DNA of 64,000 nt from Diphasiastrum complanatum (taxonomy: Eukaryota > Streptophyta > Lycopodiopsida > Lycopodiales > Lycopodiaceae), in the NCBI GenBank assembly GCA_029204225.1, contig CM055107.1, positions 24,945,391 through 25,009,390 on the forward strand. The letters are read 5' to 3'. The position numbers and the translations under genes were made by a program. Below the pieces are notes generated by a model. That model made no database searches. It was not told the origin of the DNA and saw only the letters and a program-made list of their open reading frames with translations. Of the stretch, positions 49,191-64,000 are shown one piece after another (positions within the stretch are counted from its first letter, which is position 1; every line of letters starts with the position of its first letter).

Positions 49191-49325
49191 ATATGTTATT
49201 GTGTTTATATCTCATTTGTGTGTAGATGCTGATTTTTCCACATTGGCAAGATTGGTGGAGTTGATTGTTTTCTAACAAAAGATCAAAGAGACATTTTGGA
49301 TCTTAGTGATCTGAAATCTTTCACA
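49191..49325 (+). repeat. 3' LTR, right part
   Basis: From about GTTATTGTGTTTATATCTC to ATCTTTCACA it matches the last 120 bp of the 5' LTR (34684-34803), including GTAGATGCTGATTTTT and GGAGTTGATTGTTTTC. Confidence 0.9.
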
Positions 49326-52606
<3,281 letters not shown>

Positions 52607-52624
52607 TGGCGCCGTTGTCGGGGA
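52607..52624 (+). promoter_or_regulatory. Gypsy-type primer-binding site
   Basis: TGGCGCCGTTGTCGGGGA lies 53 bp before the gag start. This is the form seen in many plant Ty3/gypsy elements. I leave the primer tRNA unassigned. Confidence 0.75.
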
Positions 52625-52676
52625 TAGTTTAGGAAAGTTATAAGAAATGTGACAAATCCATCTCCATCTCTAGTGT

Positions 52677-55391
52677 ATGTCAAATAGAGAATCTAGATTA
52701 GAACAATACCGTAAGCTTAGAGAGGAATTTTTACGAAGACAAAATGAGAGTACTAGTTGAAGAAATCTAGACGAAATCACTGCCCAATTACTTGAACTCC
52801 TAATTAGCTTGGTTATAAAAGGTCCTGCTGCACATTTCACTTCTATCTCTAAAATTAAATACGATTATTTTAAAGGGACTTCTTCCGATGATGTAGATAG
52901 CTATGTCTCACAATTCGAGTCAATCGCTAATGTGAATAACGAGAGAACTAACGTAGACAAACTACAAATTTTCCCTGGTCTACTAAGAAAGCAAGCGCAC
53001 ATCTGGTACAGCCAAGTTGAACCAGGCCGTGTAGGAACCTGGTACTTGCTGAAAGATGTGTTTCTGAACCAGTTCAGAGAGATCGGTTACAAATCTAGAA
53101 TTCTTGGACGTCTGAACAATGTTTAGAAGAAGAGTAAAGAATCTCTTTGCAAATATTCACGAAAGGTTAAAAGTCTCATAGGAAAACTAACCGGTGTATA
53201 TCCCATGGATATGCAAATCGAATGGTTTCTGGCTGGTTTACCACCAAAGATTGATCGGTATTGCAGACAAGGGGACATGACCTCCTTAGCAGCAGTAATA
53301 GCTAGTGCCAAAAATTTTGAGACCTCAAAACTAGCACGAAAGCGACGATCGACTAAGAAATCTCGAAATTTGAAGACTGATTCTAGTGACAGTGATGATG
53401 ATTCTGATTCTGATTCAAATACCAGTTCTTCAAGTTCGGAATCTGAAAGCAGTGATTCATCTAAATCAGAAGCTAACAAAATAGAGAGAAAGAATAAATG
53501 ACGAACTGAACGAAAGGATGACACGAAAGTTGCCGAGGATAAGTCGTCAACTTCTAAAATTGAAAAGCTTTGGAAGAGTAATATGGCTAACCTTAATAAA
53601 AAGATTAATGAATTGAAAGTACAGATCTCTAAAGTTGTAGATAAAAGACCAAAAGCGTCTTCTTCCAACTCAGGAATGTGGTGTACGAAATGTGGAACTT
53701 CTGGACACACTAAGAAAGACTGCATTACTATGAATGTCAAATACATTGAAGATCCTGCCCAGGAGGTACTTTTTATTTTTCAAAATGATGCGACTACTAA
53801 CTATGTACAGGGTACTGCAGCATCAGCCCAGCAGGACAGACCCAAGTTCACACCAAGAAGACATAATCCTCCTGAATTTGTTGGACCAACGAAGTCTCAA
53901 ACCGTGATTAAACCAGTTTCGGACAACTGCTACAACTGTGGAGAGCCAGGACATTTTTCTCCTGACTGTCCTCAATCGCAAAAGCCGATTGGTTATATAC
54001 CATTATGCTCGAATTGCAGAGAGCCTGGCCACAAGTATCCTGACTACCCTCACCCGCAGAAGCCGCTACCCAAATATCAATATGTAACAACACCAACTGC
54101 TGCAGACACGAAAGCGAAAGCTGCGACTAATGTTGTTGTGCAAAGAATTGACGTTATTGAAGGAAAACTGGCAAAGACAGAAGATCAGTCATGGCCAAGT
54201 GACGTGGAAAAATTATTCAAAGTCACAACGAGAAGCAAAAGCTCCTCAAAACCTGATCAGAAATCTTCGACAAGCCGTAGAAAATCCTCGAAGAAGAAAT
54301 CCTCTAGCAAAACAACGAATAAATCTACGACCAAAGAAGATCTCAAAGATGACCCGCACTATGACCGTGATGCTACGAAGTTATTTGCAAAAGATATCTC
54401 GGCAGAAGCAAAGGAAATCATCAATGCTGAACTTCAGACAGCTGCTGCAGAAAAGGTGGTCGCTTTCGAGGAAGAGGACGAAGAAATCGTGAAGACGAAA
54501 TTGTCTAGTGTTGTTATCGATAAACCAACCTCGAAATCGAAGACGAAAGAATGTGATATTGTTACTGATATCGAATCTCTTCGTCCGAACATTACTTTTG
54601 AACAGTTGTTGGAAGATAACACTTATTACAAAAAGCAACTGAAAGGCCTTTATGTGTCCAAAAAGAAGAAAAACGTTTCTCTGCCAGATGCTGGTGTTTT
54701 GTCTATCGATTTAGGTGATCTTGGTACACCTGAGATTGATATTACCATTGCAGGATGCCTGATTGAAAAAGTGCCAATTGACTCTGGTTCCAGTGTGAAT
54801 ATAATAACAAAAGACATAGCTTATGCTCTGGGGCTGACTGACATTAAACCGACACAGCGAAACATCAAGTTAGCTGATTCGACACGACAAAAACCTGTTG
54901 GAGAACTGAAGGATGTCACTGTCTACATTCAAGCCAAGCCATTCACAATGAATTTCATTGTTATCAAACCACTCGGTTTGTCATCTTATTCTGTGCTGAT
55001 TGGACGACCTTGGCTTTATCAATCAAACGCAAGTGTACATTGGAAATCTAGAGAGCTAAGATTTCAGATTGGGGAGACCAATAACCGAGATAAGTCAGCA
55101 AAACAAATCATAACTTGGAGTCGTGACAAATATGAAGGTGAAACTCCTTTGTCCGACACTAGCTTTACATCAGAAGAATCTTCGTATGCCTTGAATATTT
55201 TTTCCAATGAATCTGATATTGAAGTGCAGTACTTTGAATGTTATGAGAATGCTGATGACGAAGAATTCTTCAATGCCTGCAACGTTGAAGCGAATGTTTC
55301 GTATGAAGAAATTAACGTTGTAGACACGAACTCGAAAGAGTCTGACGATTCGAGTGATGAATCTGAACATGAATTTGGTAACAAGAACTAG
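52677..55391 (+). pseudogene. Gypsy gag-protease frame
   Basis: A single frame from ATG 52677 to 55391 (905 codons) with only three internal stops (52758, 53124, 53499). Gag core: DYFKGTSSDDVDSYVSQFES and GLLRKQAHIWYSQVEPG. An acidic Ser/Asp run and a Lys-rich stretch follow. There are three zinc knuckles: CTKCGTSGHTKKDC, CYNCGEPGHFSPDC, and CSNCREPGHKYPDY, the last with its final Cys changed to Tyr. Protease: EIDITIAGCLIEKVPIDSGS with the catalytic DSG, then VLIGRPWLYQSNASVHWK, typical of retroviral-type proteases. An acidic tail ends the frame. The long open stretch (53583-55391, 602 codons) suggests recent activity relative to its pol. Confidence 0.92.
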
Positions 55392-56190
55392 GTTTACGAC
55401 AAGAAAACGTCTGTGGAGTCAACCATGCCCGAAATTCATGGCCATACCAAGGCCAGTATGACAGAAGGTATCATTTTACTAGATTCTACTGAACTGATTG
55501 AACTTGCACTTGGCAGATTTGTGCATGTTTCAAAGTCACTTGGAGAATCGGAGTTAGTGGAATTCATTGAGCTATTGAAGGAGTACCAGGACATTTTTGT
55601 CTAGTCGCTCGACGATTTGAAGGGTATACCTGCAGAATTCGGAGAGCACCGAAATTGATCTTAAGGAAGATGATGTGCCTATTCGACAGAGACAGTGTCG
55701 TCTCAATCCTAAGTACTCTCTCATGATCAAGGACGAACTTAACAAGCACCTTAAGACAGGTATAATCTATCTCGTCTTAAGCATTGAATGGGTTTCACCC
55801 AATGTTGTCGACCCAAAGAGGAAGACTGACAAAATACGAATATGTCAGGATTTCTGCAAACTCAATGCTGCACAAGGAAGGACCATCATCCTCTGCCTTG
55901 CACTGATTCCATCCTAGATCAGATTGCTGGTCAAGAGCATTACAGTTTCTGTGATGGCTTTTCTAGATATAATCAGGTTGGAGTGCGAAAGGAGGATCAT
56001 TCAAAGACCACATTCACTACGGATTGGGGCACTTATGCCTACAACAAAATTCCCTTTGGTCTTTTTAGCGCTCTAGCGACTTTTCAGCGAATCATGATGT
56101 TAATTTTTGCTGCCTTCCTGAGAACTTTTCTCAAAATATTTATTGATGATTTCTGTATATACAGTGATATAAAGACACACCTACAGAACG
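55392..56190 (+). pseudogene. Gypsy reverse transcriptase, truncated
   Basis: It reads LVEFIELLKEYQDIFV, a stop, then SLDDLKGIPAEFGEH. After frameshifts it reads PIRQRQCRLNPKYSLMIKDE, EWVSPNVVDPKRKTDKIRIC and QDFCKLNAA, then EHYSFCDGFSRYNQVGVRKE, TTFTTDWGTYAYNKIPFGLF and FLKIFIDDFCIYSD, where FIDD is the catalytic YxDD-type block. At about 56185 the sequence passes directly into integrase, so the RT thumb, RNase H and integrase N-terminus are deleted. Confidence 0.9.
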
Positions 56191-56975
56191 AAATGTCATT
56201 ATATTCTAGTTGCAACGGATTATGCTACCAAGAACGTTGAAGCAGAGGCAACAAAATGAAACGATGCGAAAACTGTCGTGACGTTCTTATTCAAAAGTAT
56301 AATCACAAGATATGGTTGTCCACTCGAACTAGTAAGCGACCGAGGTACACATTTTTTAAATGACACTATATGGTTGCTGACAACTTATTTCCTGATCAAA
56401 CACAAAAAAAACTACAACGTATAATCCAAAAGCGAACGGGTTGACAGAAAGAGCTAATGGAATTTTATGTAAGATCCTGAACAAAATTACTATTGCACAT
56501 GCAACAGATTGGGATCAGAAACTACCATCAATTCTCTGAAATTATCGCAACACAGAGAAAATCATGATGAAATAGACACCATATTTTCTTACGTATGGTA
56601 TGCATCCTATTTTGCCAATTGAATTTGAGGTGAAAACCTTTCGAATTCAAGCTCAATGAACAGATGCAGAATGTATAAACGAAAGGTTGACTAGTATTGA
56701 AGAACTAACTGAAGCTTGAGAGACTTCACAAAAACTAACAGAGGAAATCCAAAAACAAAGAAAGAAGAAATATGATAGTCATATAAAAAAATGTGATCTT
56801 ATTGATATATGACAGTCGCCATCAAAAGTTCCCTGGAAAATTCCATATGCGATGGCTTGGACCGTTTAAAGCCATAGAGGTGTTTAACAATGGTTCTGTG
56901 CAACTTCAATCACTTGAAGGTGAACTATTACCTACACGTATTAACGGGTCCAGACTGAAGAAAGACTACCTTTGA
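56191..56975 (+). pseudogene. Gypsy integrase, partial
   Basis: It reads ILVATDYATKNVEAEATKND (first Asp block), ITRYGCPLELVSDRGTHFLN (second Asp), then PKANGLTERANGILCKILNK with Glu, and TPYFLTYGMHPILPIEFEV. After several frameshifts comes the C-terminal GPY/F-like module, FPGKFHMRWLGPFKAIEVFN then LLPTRINGSRLKKDYL, ending at 56975. The D-D-E residues are present, but the reading frame is broken repeatedly. Confidence 0.9.
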
Positions 56976-57029
56976 CCAGAGTTTTTTTTATTTTTATTAT
57001 TTTCTAGTATTTTTTTGGAATTAATCGCG

Positions 57030-57430
57030 AATTTTCTTTTATCTTGTCTAAATTTCTTAGCGACTTTTCTTTTATTTTTTCTAAAATTTTTTGTGAAATT
57101 TTCTACCACCATCCAACATTTTTCATAATGTTTCGTGAAATTTTTGAGAATTTTTCTTTACTTCTCTCAATTTTTTAATATCATTTTAAAAGTATTTTCG
57201 AGAACTTTTTGAGATTTTTTTGCGACACGAAATGTGTTGATCAAATTTTTGTAATTCGTTTTCAAGAATTTTTCTAGAATCTTTTCTAGCATTTTCTCCA
57301 GATTTTCGAGAAATTTTATAGTAAGTTGCTAAAATTTTCGAGAAATTTTTGTGAGTTTCTGTATCATTTTTTAAGATCCTTCGAGAAAGTTTCGCGAAAC
57401 TTCTAGCATATGTTTGAGAATCTTTCAAAA
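57030..57430. repeat. Degenerate GAGAATTTTT-type tandem array
   Basis: Many variants of (C/T)GAGAAATTTTT and AGAATTTTTCTAGA follow one another across about 400 bp of T-rich DNA. The minus strand gives a repetitive Lys/Ser-rich frame that I do not accept as a gene. It lies between integrase and the extra ORF. Confidence 0.55.
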
Positions 57431-57812
57431 ATCTCTTGACATACTTTTTGTATCCCTCCATTAAAAATGATGGCCACGTGATCATCATTATTCACACGTG
57501 TGTATGCTCACAAATATTGTTTCTCCTTAATTTATTTTTTCGTTTCACAAACGGTCTTTCATCATTAAAGATCAATTTGGAAAATTATAGTTTCAAACAC
57601 TGAGCCATGCACGTCCTCCATAAATGGAAGTGACAGATGTCAAGTCACCATGCCACATCATCATCCCTTCCACACCGCTACTGCTTATCAGAGTTATTTT
57701 CCATTTTTCTTCTACCTACGAGTTTATGCTTTCCTGTGCTCATTCTCTTTGCGATCAAGCACTCTTTTGTAAACAATTGTGATCTACGGAGCTATCCTCA
57801 AACATTCGACTA

Positions 57813-59052
57813 ATGGCCTCTGGATCAAGTTCTAGCTCTAATATCATCTGGAAAGCACGCACAAGAATCCGTCTGGCATCCACCTAGTTCTTTTTGGATA
57901 GATGCAGGTTGGGTGATTTGAAAGTGGACCCCTCCATCATCCTCTCTGAAGTCAGTACTGAGTTTGTGAACTCTATCCATTCAATTTTGGAGGAGGAATT
58001 CAAAGTTCACATACGAGGCAAATTCTTCACCATCTTTGAAGACTTGTTTTGCACAGCCCTCTGACTACCATTGGATGGGAAGCTGGTTGCGACAAATAAA
58101 AATTCGGTGGATGAAGCTGCCCACTTCCTAAGCAACTGCTTTGTACCCACAAAGGGGTACAAAATCTATATGATCCGAAATGCGACATTCAGACTGTTTT
58201 GTAAATACACAAACCAAGCCATATTTTTGACGGATGCAGATGCGACAATTTTAGTTCAAAATTTTGGTTACATATTGGATGCACTTGCGGGTAATCCAGT
58301 GTGCTTTGGCATTATTATACAAAGCTTTTTTGTGATGGATCAAATATCAAAAGTTTTCGGGAGTCGGAGCCCATGTTTCTCGCCTATGCGCTCATTTTCA
58401 TATTTTGACTGAGCAAGAGAAAATACTGTTGATGGGAAGGATGTTGGCTCCCAAGCCAATTGATCTTTCCAGCCTCATTTCTATACCTATTCCAGTTGCA
58501 TCCGATGCTGCACTAGCAGTCGAAGTAGCAGCCACCACTGCTATGGAGAGTGAAGTTGTGACAATGGAAACCGATGGAGCTGCTGCTGCTGCTGATTCTT
58601 CAAAGCCAGCATCTGCTTCCACATCTCAGAAGCAGCAAAGTGCATCCACCTCTAAGGATGACGCAACCCAGTCCGACACATCAGACAAAGGACAAATAGT
58701 TGTTAAAGGAGACACTGGGGCACCTGTGGCAGATGAAGAAGAACCAGACGACCAGCCCCAGTTGTTTCGATCCATGACAGAGAAAGACAAGTACCACCGA
58801 CAACTCACGATGCAGCTTATCACCTCAGAGAGAAAATCACTAGACTGTCTGAAGGAGTCCTTCGAGAAGATAGATTCGCTCAAATCAGACAACACGAAGT
58901 TGATCGAACAACATCGTTCTCTCGAAACACAGCTTCAGACTCTAATAAAGGAAGCTAATTCTTTGAAGCAGACAAATAAGACGATTCAGACCAAGTCTGA
59001 CAATTTTCAGACTCAAACCAATCTAGGTCCTGCAATTGAATGCATGGTGTAG
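57813..59052 (+). pseudogene. Extra ORF 3' of gypsy integrase, unknown
   Basis: From ATG 57813 the frame reads MASGSSSSSNIIWKARTRIR, a stop (57885), VDPSIILSEVSTEFVNSIHS and EEEFKVHIRGKFFTIFEDLF, a stop, then 58071-58412, AHFLSNCFVPTKGYKIYMIR. After a frameshift at about 58405 a second part (to 59052, 215 codons) is low-complexity Ala/Ser/Thr-rich. It ends in a heptad-like coiled coil (LDCLKESFEKIDSLKSDNTK and LIEQHRSLETQLQTLIKEAN). There is no signal peptide and no transmembrane segment. Some plant gypsy lineages carry an additional ORF at this position, and this may be one. I know of no function. Confidence 0.6.
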
Positions 59053-59134
59053 CACACTTCTACGCAGAATAGACGCACACCACTAAGCGTTCCAACAGAG
59101 CTGCTCACAGCAACACGAAACCCGATTTCTAGAC

Positions 59135-59150
59135 ATGGTATTAGAGCAGA
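59135..59150 (+). promoter_or_regulatory. Copia primer-binding-site-like motif
   Basis: TGGTATTAGAGCAGAG follows GATTTCTAGACA. No complete LTR can be recognised upstream, because the gypsy extra ORF ends only about 80 bp before. Confidence 0.65.
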
Positions 59151-59167
59151 GTCAATAGATACACATT

Positions 59168-62100
59168 ATGGCAACTACAATTCAGACTAGGATTGCAATC
59201 AATCTTGATGGCAAAAATTATTGTGTATGGAAGTTCAAGATCAAAACACTATTAAAAGACGAAGGGATATGGTCAATGACCGACAATGATCAAAATTAAA
59301 TTTTTTTTTTCCATAGGAAGACCCAAGGAGAGCAGAATGGATAAGGGAGGATGAACATAAATGAAAAAGTCCTCATGCAGACTGAAGATTGCGAAAACAG
59401 CCATGAAGCATGAGAGAAACTAAAGCAGAAGTACTAAGTGAGGAAAACCGCATCGCCTCTACAATCAGCTATAGAGCTTGTGATGGGATCGCAACGAGCT
59501 AGATTAGCATGTTGACAAGATCAAAATGATCTTTGCTTAACTCTCTGCATCTGGACAATAGCACCAAGTCCAAGTACCCCAGCAGCTGATGTACTTCATG
59601 AAATCTCTATTTTCATGCTACCAGCCTATGAGAATGCTCATCTTGAGCTTACCTGATATGACATTCAAAAGAATAGTCAGTCTTGTTGCTTATGAGAGAT
59701 GAAGGAGAAGCAACGGTGACCAAGAGAAGGGCCTTTTCATAAGGGAAAAGAAGAAATATAAAAATAAGCCCAAGATCGACAAGACTCAAATGAAGTCTTC
59801 GACAAGAGGCAGCTACAACAAAGATACTTCTACTTGCAATCATTGTCACAAATCGGGACACATAGCAAACAGTCGACCCGACAAACACACTACAAAAAGA
59901 AAGGGCATTCAACATATGAATGTTGGCATAACACAAAAGGAAAGCATAAAGCACAAAAAGCAAATGTTGAAGAATCATCGAAGGATGTTGAGAAGAGCGA
60001 CAATGCCTTCATGATATTTGATGAAGAGTCAACTAGCTATATGGAGCATGACTACGATATAGTAATCAACTCAGGATCTACATCTCACATAACCTACAAC
60101 AAGAACATCTTGATTAACTACAAAACACTCGACAATGCAAGAACAGTGATACTGGGTGATGGAAGCAAACACGATGTCGAAGGCATTAGAACTCTGTGCT
60201 ACATACATTGTCAAGGCATGCAGAGCTTCAAGGATCATTCTATGTACCTACACTAAGGAGAGATCTACTCTACTCTCTATGTCGAGGATATCCAATCTTG
60301 GAATACGAGTCCTATTTGATGGGAACGTATGCCGAATAATCGAGTAGAAATAAAACAAGCTAATGACTATGATCAAGACAAGGTATCCTTTACCAAGCCA
60401 AAATTATCAGCAGCATAGCATATTGAATGCATCTAAAAATGAAAATCATCTCTGGAACAGAAGAATGTATCATCTGAATATGAGGAGTCTCTACAACATG
60501 ATCTAAAAAGAACTAGTAAGTGGTTTGAAGATCACAAGTCCAGAGTTCAGCTTGTTAGAAGGGCAAGCAGCCTAGAAGTCCATTTATACATGAAGGATGA
60601 AGAGCCAAGGACATTCTTGAGCTTTTTCACTCATATGTCTGTGGACCGATGAAAGTCGATTCTCTCTTGATCGTGATATTTTTTCACTTTCATTGATGAT
60701 TACAACAGGATGACAACAATATACTTAAAGAAAAAATCCAAAGTGTTCGATGCTTTCAAGAAGTTCGTGGCATTTGTAGAAAGACACACCTCCAAGAAGT
60801 TGTAGACAATCAGGTCCGACAATGGAGGTGAATATTCAAACAAGAAGTTCTCAAGATTTTGCCAAGGCAGAGAAATTGAACATATGTTCACACTTGCATA
60901 TACACCTTACAATGGTGTAGCAAAAAGAAGAAACAAAACGCTTGTCAAAGGAGCTAAATGCATGATGGCACAAGCACAGTTGTCGAGTAAGTTTTGGGCT
61001 GACACAATTGTAGTTCTTGTGCACCTGCAGAACAGATCAACAATGACAACATTGGAAGACAAGACACCATACAAAATATGGACAAGTGAGAAGTCCGATC
61101 TGTCGTATGTACGAGTGTTTAGACATGCAACATACATGCACATACTCAAAGAAAAGAAGTAAGCTCAACAAAAAGTCAGAGCAGACAATCATGCTCGGAT
61201 ATTCGAATGACTCACAGAATATCGACTCTAAAATCCAACCTCGAAGAAGGTGGTGATGAGCAGAGACGTGAAGTTCGATAAATTGAAATTTCTTGGAATG
61301 AAAGAATCAAAAGGCCATGAAATCTTCACAATACCACCGTTTGAAGAGGGATATTGAGGCCAAACATCGAATCAGAATGTCAAACCACAAACTCCAAAGC
61401 AAGATTCAAATAACCAACTTGTCGAAGAAATCAAAGAACACACACACTAGCAGCAACAAATGGAGCAAGAAGGTTGAGAAGAATAAGAAGACCCCTTGAT
61501 CGATACATCAATAATCTTCAATGGAGTGAAGACATAGATGTCGAATATTGTAGCTACACTGAAGAGACGATGACATATCTAGAAGCTATCCAGAATAAAG
61601 AAAGAGAATTTTGGAAGCAAGCAATGTTAGAGGAGATCAAATCGATAAAGCAGAATCAGACGTGGACACTTGAATTATTTTTTGATGAAAAGACGATAGT
61701 CGACCACAAATGGATATACAAGAAGACGTTGAAATCAAATGGAAGTGTCGAATGATTCAAAAGGCTCGCAGAGGTATGGTGTCGACTACTTCAATACATG
61801 CTCACCGATGGTCAAGATGTTGAGCATCTGACTCAGCAGCCTGAAGGATACGAAAACCCAAACAATCAAGATTACGCTTGTCGGCTACATGGATGTATTA
61901 CCTCAAGTATGCATCACGAGCTTGGTATAAGAAGGTCGACAGTCTTGTGAAATCTCTAGGCTTTACTCCTACATCATCTGATTGTAATGTCTATATATAA
62001 AAAATAGAGAAGAAGTTTGTGATTCTGAAAATATTTCTAGATGACTCTCTGATGATAGGAAATTGTCTGAAATAGATTAATGAAACAAAGATTCAAACAT

Positions 62101-62300
62101 CTACGAGTTACGAGATCACAGATTTAGGAGAAGCGACGAAGTGTCTGGGGATGTGTGAAAAAAGTGGACCTCAAATGGATGTAAGATCCCAAATGTTCTG
62201 GCTAAGACCTTTGCACAACAAACTACAAAAGCTAGAAATGGCAAAGCATCCTAATGCTATGCACAAGAACTTGAACAAGCATTCTAAGACCTCAAGAAAC
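59168..62300 (+). mobile_element. Decayed Ty1/copia element
   Basis: Gag starts at ATG 59168 (MATTIQTRIAINLDGKNYCV, then WKFKIKTLLKDEGIWSMTD). The knuckle at about 59835 is CNHCHKSGHIANSR, with its last Cys lost. The protease site is VINSGSTSHITYNK, with catalytic Asp changed to Asn. Pre-integrase WNRRMYHLNMRSLYNM near 60455 is followed by integrase FTFIDDYNRMTTIYLKKKSK, RSDNGGEYSNKKFSRF and PYNGVAKRRNKTLVKGAKCM (60884-61162 open). RT start: KEREFWKQAMLEEIKSIKQN, VDHKWIYKKTLKSNGSVE and YGVDYFNTCSPMVKM. RT then fades with many stops, and the YVDD region is ruined (about 62040). No 3' LTR was identified. Confidence 0.88.
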
Positions 62301-63307
62301 TATTCAAAGGTACTGAGGGCAGCCAAAAACAGCTGTTTACTAGCCCTACAAAGTAGCCTACCACTTTTGAAAAACACCAAGATCATACACAAGAGCTTGA
62401 AGACAATACACACAACAATGCTCACAATGGAGGAAGAAACACTGACAATAATCTATTCATCTCAATGAAACAGTACATAAGTTTCTTCAACCTGTTTCTA
62501 GATGACTAGCTCTCCTCTCTCTAGAACTTAGGACCCAATTTTAGGGCACTAGTAGCCTAAAATAGCCAAATTTGGCCTATATGTCCAAATAACATGATTT
62601 TTAGTGTCATTTCAAAGGTCTTAAGGTTTAAGACTTCTTCAATATAAAATTTATACTAAAATAAAAGTATCTAAGCCTCTTTCACATGTGTGAAAGGTTA
62701 GATCCAAAATTATGTGCCAAAAATACCAAATTTGGCCTAAACTAGCTAGGAAATGTTGACGATTTTCACACTCCCTCTTCAACTTTACTTGCTAGTTTTA
62801 CAACACTACTTTGATCTAACTTAAGAGTGATTTCCATCTTAAGGCTAGATATCCTCTCAATGATCGTAATGTATACAAAACAATAAACTTCATAATTGAT
62901 ATAGATAATAGTATCCATATTGGATGTTTCACTATTTTTTACCTCAATTTAACACTTCAAGATGAAACTAGTACATGAAGAAGAACATAGAATGGGAGTG
63001 GAATGATTCCTCCATGTTATCACCTTTAAAATCTTTGTAAAACGGCAGCAAACATGTAACAAATGAAAGTGATGAATGCTTGCTTGCATGTCTTCTCCAT
63101 ATTTCACTTCTTGTGAAGTGTATGTGTTGAAATCCGCCATGAATGAGCCTCAATTGCCTTTTTGCCATGGAGAACCATCAGGCCTTGGAAATCCATGAGT
63201 AAAAGAGTACAAAAATGATGCTAAGCCAGTCCATAAGACTCCACATAACTAGTAAGTAGCACTAATCCTTCTTCAAGTTCCATTGAATACAAACAGATGA
63301 TCATAGA
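62301..63307. other. Non-coding stretch, possibly LTR of the minus-strand copia element
   Basis: No gene. A near-palindrome CTTTCACATGTGTGAAAG lies at 62682-62699. It lies 3' of the minus-strand copia pol, where its LTR would be expected, but no LTR partner is in the window. Confidence 0.35.
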
Positions 63308-64000
63308 TTAAGCAAATTTTGACAATTTCCACACATTGACATAACATAGCTCAAACATAAAGTTAGGTGAGTAAAGTAGGTCTGAACAAGACATCTTTGC
63401 TGCTCCTTTGACTTTACTTGAGTCTTCAATAACCTGCAAAAACATATCCTTAGTGCCTTGGCCATTTGATTCTTCTTTGATGCTCTTGACTAGCTCCAAT
63501 TTGCCAATTTCCAATTGGTGTTGATGAAGCTCATTAAGATCAACCTCTTGATATTCCTCTTGACCATCAAAACCATTGACCAAAACCTATTTTCTAGAAC
63601 CATAAATGACATCCATTTCATGAAGAGAACCATCCATATGCATATTAACATCATCCACACAAGAAGATGTACCCAAATATGTGAGTAAAGCCAAGTTTGT
63701 ACCTTCCACAACTTGCTTACCCTTCTCATCATATGTAAGCCTTGTTAGCTTTTCCCTTTTCATTTAAGAATTTCTTGGAACTTGACTTGGAGAGGCATCT
63801 CCACCATCATCATCCGCAGATCCATCACCATCAAGAAAGTTAGGAGAAACAACATGAAAATTGTTAGTTTCGTCAAGATCAACTTTCTTTGGTACATTGC
63901 CTTCTTCAAAGATGACATCTCTAGAAATGAGAACTTTTCTTGTTGAAGGAATGTAAACCTTGTAAACCTTGCTTACTTCACTATAGCCAACAAACACACC
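63308..64000 (-). mobile_element. Copia pol fragment, minus strand, runs off window
   Basis: Reading from 64000 downward: VFVGYSEVSKVYKVYIPSTR then KVLISRDVIFEEGNVP, the integrase C-terminal block. An acidic linker ends in a stop at 63764-63766, then KREKLTRLTYDEKGKQVV appears, an open frame with another stop near 63586, and a tail to 63308. The wording closely matches 37430-37720 of the 34-39 kb element (GIFVGYSEVSKAYKVYIPSP and LSRLTYDKKGKQVV), so it is the same family in opposite orientation. RT does not follow as expected, so it is internally deleted. Confidence 0.85.

Noticed and set aside
48760-49275. 171-codon frame at the right end of the CACTA element
   Set aside because: It lies across palindromic subterminal repeats, and the protein is a translation of the GACGTC motif array.
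53123-53746. 207-codon minus-strand frame
   Set aside because: Antisense shadow of the gypsy gag frame, whose plus strand carries CCHC knuckles and a protease.
57186-57488. 100-codon Lys/Ser-rich minus-strand frame
   Set aside because: Translation of the degenerate T-rich repeat array. No start context or family.

Overview
This is a 64 kb window of nuclear DNA from a land plant, almost certainly one with a large, repeat-rich genome. The evidence is plant Ty1/copia and Ty3/gypsy retrotransposons, a plant-type CACTA (En/Spm) element with Transposase_21, DUF4218 and DUF4216-like segments, spliced reading frames with GT-AG borders, and one germin-like protein gene. I cannot name the species. The density of old, decayed LTR elements and long CT microsatellites would fit a gymnosperm or another large-genome lineage, but that is inference.

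Layout. 1-6720: AT-rich DNA with several interrupted, intron-bearing reading frames of families I do not recognise. On the minus strand at 3965-6718 lies a multi-exon gene resembling a DDE-type DNA transposase: leucine-zipper-like N-terminus, GD motif, C-x2-C, and a GMEKSH motif at the expected glutamate. A second decayed copy lies at 19335-19860 (+). A second unknown protein family is shared between 1173-1513 (-) and 11886-12192 (+). 7600-10750: a chimera of copia and gag fragments, microsatellites and a gypsy-like LTR relic. 12284-14553: a 3 x 232 bp tandem repeat, then a small internally deleted copia element whose 3' LTR carries a microsatellite and a MITE-like insert. 15255-15380: a GC-rich foldback. 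16079-16732: an apparently intact, intronless germin-like protein gene, the only convincing host gene.

17650-34080: copia fragments, then a complete-length copia element (20754-28912) with TG...CA LTRs of about 1.2 kb and a matching ACTTG target-site duplication. It is interrupted by a second copia element of another family. After it come another copia pol fragment with an LTR and a truncated CACTA transposase fragment on the minus strand. 34253-49325: a copia element with most of its pol frame still readable. Its 3' LTR is split by a 9.5 kb CACTA-type element (about 39711-49190). That element carries a TNP2-like gene on the plus strand, a TNPA-like gene on the minus strand, terminal arrays of a GACGTC/TCCGAC palindromic motif, and a cluster of very long CT tracts. 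52607-59052: a gypsy element with a gag-protease frame, three CCHC knuckles, partial RT and integrase, and an extra 3' ORF. 59135-62300: a decayed copia element. 63308-64000: part of another copia element on the minus strand, running off the window.

Mobile-element genes in the window carry stops, frameshifts or deletions, so none looks autonomous as read. Layering gives relative ages: CACTA into the LTR of the 34-39 kb copia element, one copia into another at 25.1-27.5 kb, and a short inverted-repeat insert in the 13-14 kb LTR. Family calls rest on motif recognition by eye. No searches were run.
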